Below are positions 1-5,646 of a DNA stretch of 7,240 nt, in pieces. The stretch is from Verrucomicrobiales bacterium (GTDB lineage: Bacteria; Verrucomicrobiota; Verrucomicrobiia; Verrucomicrobiales; Verrucomicrobiaceae). The first letter of the stretch is position 1. Each line of letters starts with the position of its first letter. A program made the translations under genes and the position numbers. The stretch lies in NCBI GenBank assembly GCA_003453085.1, contig DMMK01000715.1, forward strand, positions 1 to 7,240, in the 5' to 3' direction. The notes beneath the pieces are model-generated. The model had not been told where the DNA came from, searched no databases, and saw only the letters and a list, made by a program, of their open reading frames with translations.

Positions 1-1
1 A

Positions 2-19
2 TTGTTCCATGTGGAACAA
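2..19. promoter_or_regulatory. parS-like palindrome (candidate ParB-binding site)
   Basis: The arms TTGTTCCA (2-9) and TGGAACAA (12-19) are perfect inverted repeats around a TG centre. The inner 16 bases, TGTTCCATGTGGAACA, differ from the well-known parS consensus TGTTTCACGTGAAACA at three positions. Two of those are a symmetric pair (5 and 12) and one is in the central CACGTG (C to T). A two-base loop makes an RNA hairpin terminator unlikely, so a DNA-binding-protein site fits better. It lies just past the end of the minus-strand membrane ORFs. It could instead be an operator for an unrelated dimeric repressor. No parA or parB gene is visible because the site sits at the window edge. Confidence 0.45.
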
Positions 20-31
20 AAAGAGGTTGGT

Positions 32-147
32 TTAGGAACTCTGGGCCATGGCCGAAAGAAAGATAAGGCTCATCGGAACCGAGATCAAAAGGGCCAAAAG
101 GACCATGACTAATGCGATGAAACCCTGGTAACACCTCTCTTTTTGGC
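32..147 (-). other. Out-of-frame membrane segment beyond the 148-375 ORF
   Basis: After the stop of the 148-375 ORF, the frame reached by a -1 shift is open down to a TAA at 32-34. It encodes a soluble stretch (SQKERCYQ) followed by a strongly hydrophobic run, GFIALVMVLLALLISVPMSL, then a short tail ending AMAQSS. This looks like a genuine transmembrane helix. The same frame is open upstream to 223 but is arginine-rich there and not membrane-like, so the two frames seem to exchange coding character near 148-160. Either this is the C-terminal part of the neighbouring gene displaced by a one-base deletion or sequence error, or it is a separate tiny protein, for example starting at the ATG of MVLLALL (24 aa). 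A third frame is also open to the window edge from GTG at 132-134, so the true reading here is uncertain. Confidence 0.35.
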
Positions 148-375
148 TCAGAGCGACGATGCTGTCCCGAGCAGCAAAGCGACGTGAAGGAAAGCGATGG
201 CCACGTATGAGGCGAGGAAACACGTCTGGCTGATGCCTCCCGAAATTCCTAGTTTGGTTTTAAAAAGTGAAGCGAGTAACAGCGCTGCTGCCCCACTCAG
301 CGGCCAGGTAAACCAAACTCGCAGCGTGGTGATCATTGCCCGTTCTGCAGGATTGTCAGAAGGTGTGGCGCTCAT
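148..375 (-). CDS. Small hypothetical membrane protein, possibly frameshifted
   Basis: This 75-aa ORF begins with ATG at 373-375, only 24 bases after the stop of the upstream minus-strand gene, so the two are probably co-transcribed. A short polar N-terminus (MSATPSDNPAERAM) is followed by two likely transmembrane helices, roughly residues 19-38 (VWFTWPLSGAAALLLASLF) and 51-71 (CFLASYVAIAFLHVALLLG). A basic turn with K40 and K42 lies between them. There is no Shine-Dalgarno sequence. I do not recognise a family. The stop falls directly after the second helix, and a third convincing helix continues in another frame (32-147). The intact gene may therefore encode a three-helix protein of about 112 aa. 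A later start at M14 is possible. Confidence 0.5.
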   Translation of the reverse strand: MSATPSDNPAERAMITTLRVWFTWPLSGAAALLLASLFKTKLGISGGISQTCFLASYVAIAFLHVALLLGTASSL

Positions 376-399
376 GCAGGGTGATCGGGGGGCTTGGTT

Positions 400-1128
400 T
401 CAGAGAATTTGGCCTGAAATGGCGTCTGTTTCCAGGAAGGTTTTCAGGGCTGCGTCCGTCTCGGCAGCGGCCTCTGGGTGGGTGACAAACATGGTGGAAT
501 TGATGATCCTGGGTGTGCCAGGGCTCGGGACCTCCAGCACTTCAGCGCCATGAAGGATGCCAAGACCGGGCAGGGGAGAACCTGCTGGAAGGGAGCTGTT
601 GTTGAGGATCACGATCCGGGTTTGGGCATCGTCCCAGCCGGGCAGCTCCTGGGTGTAGGCTTGCAAAGCCTCTCTCCCTTCCTCGGTGAACATGGGGTTC
701 CGAAGCTCCAAAAACTCACGAGGTGACAGACCCAGATCCGCGGCGCAACGGGAGTAATCGGAAATGAGGAAACGGCTGGTGACCTCGCTGGGCTCATAAC
801 CGAGCATCAAAAAAGAGCAGGCGGGGCCGCCGTCCAGATGCAGACGGGTGGTTTTCTTTTGGTCAAAACGGCCCAGAGAATAGTAAGCCAAAGACTGGCC
901 ATAGGTGGTTTGAAACAGTCGGGACAACTGTTCTCTCAGCCAAGCCATTGTCCGCCGGAGCTGAAAGGAATCCACCTGGCCGGGCAGGCTGAGGCAGGCA
1001 AAACCGGGTTGGGCGAGATCCTGACGAAAGACTTTGGTAGCCACCCAGCCCGGTAATGCCGAGGAGAGATTTGCCTCCGCGCCGAGGTGAAGGTGGCAGT
1101 CTTCAGGCTTCCAAAAAGCAGGCATCAT
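400..1128 (-). CDS. Hypothetical protein, candidate 2-oxoglutarate/Fe(II) oxygenase
   Basis: This is a soluble 242-aa protein with no signal peptide, starting at tandem ATG codons (MMPAFWKPED). I do not recognise a named family. The residue layout matches the double-stranded beta-helix iron oxygenases: H97-x-D99 in TTRLHLDGGP, a distal H193 in GILHGAEV, and R207 in GTPRIINST fourteen residues later. In such enzymes the two His and the Asp hold Fe(II) and the Arg binds the 2-oxoglutarate carboxylate. The N-terminal part (about 1-80) is helical and carries no motif I can name. The stop lies 24 bases before the membrane ORF at 148-375, which suggests an operon. On the other side the gene is divergent from pdhA. 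No clear ribosome-binding site precedes the start. The gene itself is secure, while the enzymatic assignment is inferred from residue pattern only and the substrate is unknown. Confidence 0.7.
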   Translation of the reverse strand: MMPAFWKPEDCHLHLGAEANLSSALPGWVATKVFRQDLAQPGFACLSLPGQVDSFQLRRTMAWLREQLSRLFQTTYGQSLAYYSLGRFDQKKTTRLHLDGGPACSFLMLGYEPSEVTSRFLISDYSRCAADLGLSPREFLELRNPMFTEEGREALQAYTQELPGWDDAQTRIVILNNSSLPAGSPLPGLGILHGAEVLEVPSPGTPRIINSTMFVTHPEAAAETDAALKTFLETDAISGQIL

Positions 1129-1230
1129 CCATGCTACTTAGAAGGGTGTAGCTGTCCAGGTTCTGTTGGCTTCAGCGGACTCCTGACTTGCTTCCCCCCT
1201 TCATCCGGCTAGTATCTTCTTCCCTCAACT
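1129..1230. promoter_or_regulatory. Shared intergenic region between two divergent genes
   Basis: These 102 bases separate the ATG of the oxygenase-like gene (minus) from the ATG of pdhA (plus), so promoters for both must lie here or extend into the genes. Towards pdhA, TTGCTT (1188-1193) and TAGTAT (1210-1215) stand 16 bases apart and could serve as weak -35 and -10 elements. They match 3 of 6 and 4 of 6 consensus bases and would imply a very short leader. No convincing promoter was found for the other direction, and no operator-like repeat was seen. Confidence 0.3.
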
Positions 1231-2307
1231 ATGGCCACCAAGAAAGCTCCTTCTGCCAAATCTGCTGATGCTCCGATCAATGCCAAACTGACTGCGGCAG
1301 ACAAGATTGAACTGTATCGCAAGATGGTGCGGGTGCGTCGTTTTGAGCAGGTTTCCCTCCAGCATTATCAGGCCGGTCGCATGGGTGGTTTCCTTCACCT
1401 TTACATCGGCCAGGAATCCGTGGCGATTGGCTGCACTTCCCTGATGGGTGACAACGATCACGTCATCACCGCGTATCGCGACCACGCCCACGCTCTCGGA
1501 GTGGGCATGTCCATGAATGAGTGCATGGCGGAACTTTTTGGCAAGGCCACCGGTTGCTCCAAAGGCAAGGGCGGTTCGATGCACTACTTTGCGCCTGACA
1601 AGAATTACTGGGGTGGCCACGGCATTGTCGCCGGGCAGACTCCTCTCGGCCTGGGCCTCGCCTACGGTCTGAAGTATCGCGGCCTCAAAGGCGCAGCGAT
1701 GTGCTTTCTGGGTGACGGCGCTGTGAACCAGGGTGCATTTCATGAATCCCTGAACTTGGCGGCCCTCTGGGATCTGCCGGTCATTTACGTCATCGAAAAC
1801 AACGGCTATTCCATGGGCACCAGCCAGGAGCGCTCCTCCGCCTACAATGAAAATCTGGCCAAGCGCGCCGAAGGTTATGGCATGGCCTGGGATTCATTCG
1901 TCGGTGAAGATCTTTACGACGTGCGTGCTCACGTGCAGGTGGCGATTGACCGCGCCCACAATGAGAGCAAGCCGACGATGCTGGAAATCGCCACCTATCG
2001 CTGGGAAGGCCATTCCGTGGCAGATGCGAACAAGCTGAAGTACCGCACGAAGGAAGAGGTAGAGAAGTACCAGAAGGAGCACGACCCCATCCAGGTCTGG
2101 AAACGCAACCTCCTTTCGGAAGGTGTGGCGACGGAAGACGAGCTGAAGAAGATCGACCGCGAAGCTCAGGCAGAAGCGGAAGCTTCAGCAGAATTCGCCA
2201 AAGCCAGCCCCTATCCGGAGCCTGAAGCCATCTTCGAAGACGTTTACTGGGAAGTGGACAACAAGACGGAAGCAGGGGCGACTGGCCGCCACTTCTTCAA
2301 CGATTGA
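1231..2307 (+). CDS. pdhA: Pyruvate dehydrogenase E1 component, alpha subunit
   Basis: This is the thiamine-diphosphate-dependent E1 alpha chain, 358 aa and of normal length for the family. With E1 beta it decarboxylates pyruvate and passes the acetyl group to the E2 lipoyl domain in the cytoplasm. The N-terminal 20 residues are a Lys/Ala-rich tail. The conserved core follows: RRFEQVSLQHYQAGRMGGFLH (about 36-56), the YRDHAHALG segment (82-90), and the ThDP-Mg motif running from G161-D162-G163 (LGDGAVNQGAFHES) to N190-N191 (VIENNGYSMGT). The EGHSVADANKLKYR loop (259-272) corresponds to the active-site phosphorylation loop of mitochondrial E1 alpha. The start is ATG with the pyrimidine-rich leader CTTCTTCCCTCAACT and no Shine-Dalgarno sequence. 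pdhB does not follow: the next gene is an unrelated oxidoreductase 183 bases on. A branched-chain 2-oxoacid or acetoin dehydrogenase alpha chain is the main alternative, but the motifs fit PdhA better. Confidence 0.93.
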   Translation: MATKKAPSAKSADAPINAKLTAADKIELYRKMVRVRRFEQVSLQHYQAGRMGGFLHLYIGQESVAIGCTSLMGDNDHVITAYRDHAHALGVGMSMNECMAELFGKATGCSKGKGGSMHYFAPDKNYWGGHGIVAGQTPLGLGLAYGLKYRGLKGAAMCFLGDGAVNQGAFHESLNLAALWDLPVIYVIENNGYSMGTSQERSSAYNENLAKRAEGYGMAWDSFVGEDLYDVRAHVQVAIDRAHNESKPTMLEIATYRWEGHSVADANKLKYRTKEEVEKYQKEHDPIQVWKRNLLSEGVATEDELKKIDREAQAEAEASAEFAKASPYPEPEAIFEDVYWEVDNKTEAGATGRHFFND

Positions 2308-2308
2308 C

Positions 2309-2364
2309 ATGCTTTTGGTTAGGCCGTAGGCGCTAAAGAATGCGCTTACTGCGGCCTTTGGCAT
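2309..2364 (+). terminator. Imperfect long hairpin after pdhA, possible terminator
   Basis: Starting two bases after the pdhA stop, three nested complementary pairs form one interrupted stem: ATGC (2309-2312) with GCAT (2361-2364), AGGCCG (2321-2326) with CGGCCT (2352-2357), and GCGC (2330-2333) with GCGC (2342-2345). They close on the loop TAAAGAAT. Its position suggests transcript termination or 3'-end protection. The internal loops are large and only TTT follows the main stem, so it is not a classic intrinsic terminator. Confidence 0.35.
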
Positions 2365-2445
2365 AAAAGTATCCGATTCGGGCGTCACGTCAGAAGAAAG
2401 GTTGCACCTTCTCTGTCGTATTGAGTAAGCTGTGATTTACCGCGA

Positions 2446-2466
2446 CGTGCGGAGCGAATCCGCGTG
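2446..2466 (+). promoter_or_regulatory. Leader hairpin upstream of the Gfo/Idh gene
   Basis: CGTGCGGA (2446-2453) can pair with TCCGCGTG (2459-2466) through six Watson-Crick pairs and two G-U wobbles, closing on the five-base loop GCGAA. The stem covers the only ribosome-binding-like sequence in this leader (GGAG, 2451-2454) and the in-frame GTG at 2464-2466, and lies 24 bases before the ATG at 2491. If the GTG is used, the hairpin would hide its ribosome-binding site. If the ATG is used, it is simply a structured leader. It may be chance. Confidence 0.3.
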
Positions 2467-2490
2467 CCCAAACCTAACCATATCTTCGTC

Positions 2491-4035
2491 ATGAACTCAG
2501 CAAACACCAGCCGCCGCACGTTCCTGCGCGGCACGATCGCCGGAGCTGCCGGCCTTGCCACTTTGCCCACTTGGGCGAAACCCCTCGGTGCCAACGGTGA
2601 AGTCCGTGTTGCCGTCATCGGCTTCAAATCCCGTGGTTCTGGCCACATCGGCAGCCTGCTGAAGATCCCAGGCGTGCGTCTTGTCGCCCTTTGCGATGTG
2701 GACAGCGAAGTGATGGCCAAGCAGGTGGCCGCCCTCGGTAAGCGTGAGACGCCGATCAAGGTGAAGCAGTATAAGGACTTTCGCGAGTGCTGCGCAGATC
2801 CGGACATTGATGCCGTGACCATCGCCACTCCGAACCACAGCCACACGCTGATCGCCCTGACCGCGATCGCCAATGGCAAGCATGTGTATGTCGAGAAGCC
2901 CGTCTCCCACAACATGTGGGAAGGCCGCAAGCTGGTGGACGCCGCTGCTATTGCCGAGAAAAAAGGCCTGGTGGTGCAGCACGGCATGCAGCGCCGTTCC
3001 GACCTCGGTTGGGCCTCCGCCATGGAATACATCAAGAGCGGCCAGATCGGCAAGACCACCCTTAGCCGTGGCATCAATTACAAGGCCCGCAAGAGCATCG
3101 GCAAGCTGGACGCTCCTGTGCCTGTGAAGGACGTGTACGCCGCTGGCACCTTCAAGGGTGTGGATGGCAAGTCCACCCAGGGTGAGCTCGACTACAAACT
3201 CTGGTCCGCACCGCGCCCGATGCTGCCGGTGAACCGTTCCCAGTTCCACTATGACTGGCATTGGCAGTGGGCCTATGGCAATGGCGACATCGGCAACCAG
3301 GGACCACACCAGCTCGACGTCGCCCGCTGGGGCCTGGGCAATCCTTCCGTGCTGCCGAAGCGCGTGATGAGCTTTGGTGGCCGCTGGGGCTACGATGACG
3401 ACGGCGAGACGGCGAACAACCAGATGGCCTTCTATGACTATGCTGAAGGTGCGCCTCTGCTGTTCGACAACCGCGGCCTGCCGATGAAGGACATGAACTG
3501 GGCCAAGGGCGCAGAGCCTGTCTATCGCATCAATGGCAAGACCTCTGCCCCTCGTATCGGCAACGTCATCCATTGCGAAGGCGGCTTCGTCGCTGAGTCC
3601 AAGGCTTACGACAACGACGGCAAGGCGATCCATAAGTTTGAAAACTTCCAGGACGGTCCTGACCACATGCTGAACTTCATCAACTCGGTCCGCGCCGGCA
3701 AGCTGACGAAGGATGTGCTGCACGTCTCCCACGGCTACCATGCGGCAGCCCTGGCCCAGATGGCCAACATCTCTTACCGCCTCGGCAAGCAGATCTCTAA
3801 CGACGAAGTCAAGGAACGCCTCAGCAACAGCAAGGCCGCCCAGGAAACCTTCGACCACTTCGTGGAAAACCTCGTGGCCAACAAGATCGACATGAAGGCC
3901 GAGATGGCCCAGGTCGGCCCATGGCTGGAATTCGATCCTGTGGCTGAGAAGTTCATCGGTGAGTTCGCTGAAGAAGCGAACAAGCAGGCCAAAGGCGAAT
4001 ACGCCGAGGGCTTTGAATTGCCTGTGATCAGCTAA
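2491..4035 (+). CDS. Tat-exported Gfo/Idh/MocA family oxidoreductase
   Basis: This 514-aa NAD(P)-dependent dehydrogenase is probably exported folded, with its cofactor, to the periplasm. It begins with a twin-arginine signal (S7-R8-R9-T10-F11-L12, then GTIAGAAGLATLPTWA). A Rossmann fold follows: the beta strand VRVAVIGF leads into the nucleotide loop GFKSRGSG (44-51), and the acidic end of strand 2 is CDVDSE. The family hallmark EKP is at 135-137 (K136), and the catalytic-region motif GDIGNQGPHQLD has D266, H273 and D276. The family acts on sugars, inositols and related polyols, but the substrate cannot be read from sequence. I chose ATG 2491 because the Tat motif then sits six residues from the start, as is usual. 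An in-frame GTG at 2464 has a GGAG nine bases upstream and would add nine residues, and its extra codons look less biased than the gene. The gene has strong C/G third-position bias and ends in a terminator, so it is probably monocistronic. Confidence 0.9.
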   Translation: MNSANTSRRTFLRGTIAGAAGLATLPTWAKPLGANGEVRVAVIGFKSRGSGHIGSLLKIPGVRLVALCDVDSEVMAKQVAALGKRETPIKVKQYKDFRECCADPDIDAVTIATPNHSHTLIALTAIANGKHVYVEKPVSHNMWEGRKLVDAAAIAEKKGLVVQHGMQRRSDLGWASAMEYIKSGQIGKTTLSRGINYKARKSIGKLDAPVPVKDVYAAGTFKGVDGKSTQGELDYKLWSAPRPMLPVNRSQFHYDWHWQWAYGNGDIGNQGPHQLDVARWGLGNPSVLPKRVMSFGGRWGYDDDGETANNQMAFYDYAEGAPLLFDNRGLPMKDMNWAKGAEPVYRINGKTSAPRIGNVIHCEGGFVAESKAYDNDGKAIHKFENFQDGPDHMLNFINSVRAGKLTKDVLHVSHGYHAAALAQMANISYRLGKQISNDEVKERLSNSKAAQETFDHFVENLVANKIDMKAEMAQVGPWLEFDPVAEKFIGEFAEEANKQAKGEYAEGFELPVIS

Positions 4036-4057
4036 GTCTTACGGAGACATTCTTGAG

Positions 4058-4091
4058 AACGCGGAACCTGCAAACGGGTTCCGCGTTTTTT
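4058..4091 (+). terminator. Rho-independent terminator of the Gfo/Idh gene
   Basis: AACGCGGAACC (4058-4068) and GGTTCCGCGTT (4077-4087) form a perfect 11-bp stem around the eight-base loop TGCAAACG. A run of six T residues (4086-4091) overlaps the end of the stem. It starts 22 bases after the stop codon at 4033-4035. This is the clearest terminator in the window and isolates the oxidoreductase from what follows. The A residues at the left of the stem are too few for equally strong termination on the minus strand. Confidence 0.9.
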
Positions 4092-4338
4092 GTTAGGCGG
4101 AACCTCAGTTGGTCTTTTAAAGCATTACTTGTTAGGCCTAACTAGAGCTTTGGGTGCTTGGGTGGAATGCTGGTTTACGCTGAAGGCGAGGCTGTTTGGG
4201 GGCTTCGAGGGCTCACAGAAAGGCGGGTAATCCGGCGGTGCGCTGGCAGAGCTTTCGGGAGCTTTTGCGCCGGACAAACCCGCTCTACGCCAGGATCGCT
4301 GGCCGCATTGTAGTTTTTGCTTTGCAGTGGGTGCTCTG
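4092..4338. other. Gene-poor stretch between convergent genes
   Basis: Together with the terminator this makes just over 300 bases without a convincing gene, between the ends of the Gfo/Idh gene (plus) and the DUF1444-like gene (minus). The open frames crossing it on both strands run on into the neighbouring gene in the wrong frame and have Ser/Pro/Arg-rich translations typical of non-coding frames. It contains the palindrome at 4131-4142 and a short inverted repeat, GCCAG (4289-4293) with CTGGC (4299-4303). The latter lies about 36 bases past the minus-strand stop but has no T-run, so it is at best a weak terminator. Confidence 0.5.
4131..4142. repeat. 12-base perfect palindrome
   Basis: GTTAGGCCTAAC is a perfect palindrome in the gene-poor stretch. 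It is framed by AAAGC (4119-4123) and GCTTT (4147-4151), which are also complementary to each other. The half-site GTTAGGC recurs at 4092-4098, just after the terminator T-run, at 2318-2324 beside the pdhA 3' hairpin, and inverted at 6462-6468 at the hemL start. It could be a dimeric protein site or a fragment of a dispersed intergenic repeat. No function is known to me. Confidence 0.5.
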
Positions 4339-4944
4339 TTATTCCACAAAGCTGCCGACGACCTTGGGCACCCCGCCTTTTTTGATGGCAAAGATCTCCG
4401 GGCTGGCAGCGCGGGGATCGGTGCGAAAGCGGTCGGCGAGGTCGGGGGCAAATTCTTCGAGGGCTTCGGGCTTGGCGGGGAAGACGAAGAGGGAGTGGCG
4501 ATCTGGCAGGGCCACCCAAATTTCAAGACCGAAGAGTTTTTCGAAAACGGCGGGCAGGGAAGGGGCGATGAGCAGGGAGGCGATGAGGGGCTGCTCGCTG
4601 CGATAGACGGCATACTGGGCTTTGCCGGCCGCGTCTTTGATGATGGTCGGTTTCAGGGCTGCCAGCCGTTTGTCGGCCACCTTTTTGGCCCGCTCCGCAA
4701 AGGTTTCGACGCTGAGGCCCAGCTTTTTGAAATCCTCAGCTGAGTAGGCCATGATGCCGGGCACATCGGTGAGTTCCTTGGCGGGTGTGAGCACGGTGAG
4801 TTCGGCGCCCTCGGGCACGATGGAGAGAGCGCTGCGCATGACGACGGGCTCGGGCAGCATCAGCAGTTCTTCCAGACGGCGCTCGGGCGTCTGGGCCATG
4901 AGGCCGCCGAGAAGGCAGAAAGCGGCGAGGAAGCAGTGTTTCAT
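4339..4944 (-). CDS. Secreted hypothetical protein, DUF1444 (YtpQ)-like
   Basis: This is a 201-aa protein with a clear Sec signal peptide: MKHC, the hydrophobic core FLAAFCLLGGL, and likely cleavage after LMA, before QTPE. The signal decides the start at 4944. The frame stays open upstream to 5202, but that would bury the signal peptide and overlap ruvA. After a short linker come AYSAEDFKKLGLSVETFAERA (about 66-86), a central segment QPLIASLLIAPSLPAVFEKL (118-137), and the block LEIWVALPDRHSLFVFP (140-156). This order, with the conserved-looking PDR turn followed by a hydrophobic strand, resembles the later part of DUF1444/YtpQ proteins, whose function is unknown. Those are usually longer and cytoplasmic, so a secreted short form is unusual. 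The assignment comes from memory of the pattern and is tentative. No Shine-Dalgarno sequence is present. The gene is divergent from ruvA. Confidence 0.75.
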   Translation of the reverse strand: MKHCFLAAFCLLGGLMAQTPERRLEELLMLPEPVVMRSALSIVPEGAELTVLTPAKELTDVPGIMAYSAEDFKKLGLSVETFAERAKKVADKRLAALKPTIIKDAAGKAQYAVYRSEQPLIASLLIAPSLPAVFEKLFGLEIWVALPDRHSLFVFPAKPEALEEFAPDLADRFRTDPRAASPEIFAIKKGGVPKVVGSFVE

Positions 4945-5028
4945 GGGACCACAATGGAGCATGGGTCGCGCGGCTGCGCCAGCATCAAAGACCTTGCACG
5001 CGGGGCGAGTCCCGGCTTCATGGAGCGC
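4945..5028. promoter_or_regulatory. Divergent intergenic region before ruvA
   Basis: These 84 bases separate the start of the secreted DUF1444-like gene (minus) from that of ruvA (plus) and should contain or overlap both promoters. I cannot identify convincing -35/-10 pairs. No LexA-type operator of the E. coli or Bacillus kind was noticed, so nothing visible points to SOS control of ruvA. An in-frame ATG at 5020 lies here and would add three residues to RuvA. Confidence 0.3.
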
Positions 5029-5637
5029 ATGATCGCATTCCTCCGTGGCAAACTTGCCGAAGCCTACCCGCATCAAGCCATCGTGGATGTCGGAGGGGTG
5101 GGTTACGCGACGAACATTCCGCTGACCACCTTCGACAAACTGCCGCAGCAAGGCGCGGAAGTGCGGCTGCTGACGCATCACCATGTCACGGAACGCGAGC
5201 ACACCCTGTTTGGCTTTTTCACGGAGGATGAGCGGGACCTCTTCCGCCTGCTGATTGACCGCGTCTCCGGCATTGGGCCGAAGATGGCGCTATCCGTGCT
5301 CAGCGGCATGCCGGTAGCGGCTTTCAAAGATGCGGTGATCCGCAATGACACGGCCGCCCTGGCACGGATCAAGGGCGTGGGCAAAAAGACGGCGGAGCGT
5401 ATCGTGCTGGAATTGAAGGACAAGGTGGGCGTGGTGGATGCTTGGCAGGCCGCCGAGGTGGCGCGTGGCACGCATGATCCGAAACAGGCGGCCATCAGCG
5501 ATGCCGTACTGGGCCTGATCGCCCTGGGTTACAAGCAGAGCGAGGCGCAGAAGACGGTGAATGAGCTCGTCAAGGTCAGCACCGAGCCGGTGCGCGCGGA
5601 CAGGCTGATCCGCGAGGCGCTGCGGGCGATGCAGTAA
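5029..5637 (+). CDS. ruvA: Holliday junction branch migration protein RuvA
   Basis: RuvA binds four-way DNA junctions as a tetramer and loads the RuvB motor for branch migration in recombinational repair. The protein is 202 aa, the family norm. It opens with the diagnostic MIAFLRGKL and the OB-fold segment IVDVGGVGYATNIPLTTF. Two helix-hairpin-helix motifs follow, with GIGPK at 81-85 and GVGKKTAER at 116-124. A C-terminal three-helix domain (about 155-202, with LIALGYKQSEAQKTV) binds RuvB, and the protein ends LIREALRAMQ. The start at 5029 is set by alignment with E. coli RuvA. GGAG lies three bases upstream, rather close, and ATG 5020 is an alternative. At the acidic pin, E. coli E55-D56 is E55-R56 here, with E57 following. 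ruvB and ruvC are not adjacent. The 3' end converges on the next gene with nine bases between stops. Confidence 0.96.
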   Translation: MIAFLRGKLAEAYPHQAIVDVGGVGYATNIPLTTFDKLPQQGAEVRLLTHHHVTEREHTLFGFFTEDERDLFRLLIDRVSGIGPKMALSVLSGMPVAAFKDAVIRNDTAALARIKGVGKKTAERIVLELKDKVGVVDAWQAAEVARGTHDPKQAAISDAVLGLIALGYKQSEAQKTVNELVKVSTEPVRADRLIREALRAMQ

Positions 5638-5646
5638 AGCGTCATA

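Noticed and set aside
197..553. Plus-strand open frame of 118 codons
   Set aside because: It runs antisense across two minus-strand ORFs, with no recognisable domain. The opposing frames have clear hydrophobic or catalytic-type patterns.
1225..1743. Minus-strand open frame (172 codons) opposite pdhA
   Set aside because: It lies entirely against the conserved PdhA core and has no recognisable domain or start context.
2497..3858. Long minus-strand open frame (about 453 codons) opposite the Gfo/Idh gene
   Set aside because: It is an antisense shadow produced by the strong C/G third-position bias of the real gene. Its translation is Val/Ala/His-rich with no motif, while the plus strand has unmistakable family motifs.
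4125..4613. Minus-strand Ser/Pro-rich frame (162 codons) across the gene-poor stretch
   Set aside because: Low-complexity composition with no motif, and most of it overlaps the DUF1444-like gene in another frame.
4936..5028. Longer RuvA N-terminus
   Set aside because: The added 31 residues have no counterpart in RuvA proteins, and MIAFLRG aligns exactly with the normal family start.
4945..5202. Upstream extension of the DUF1444-like gene
   Set aside because: It would overlap the ruvA start on the opposite strand and place the signal peptide in the middle of the protein.
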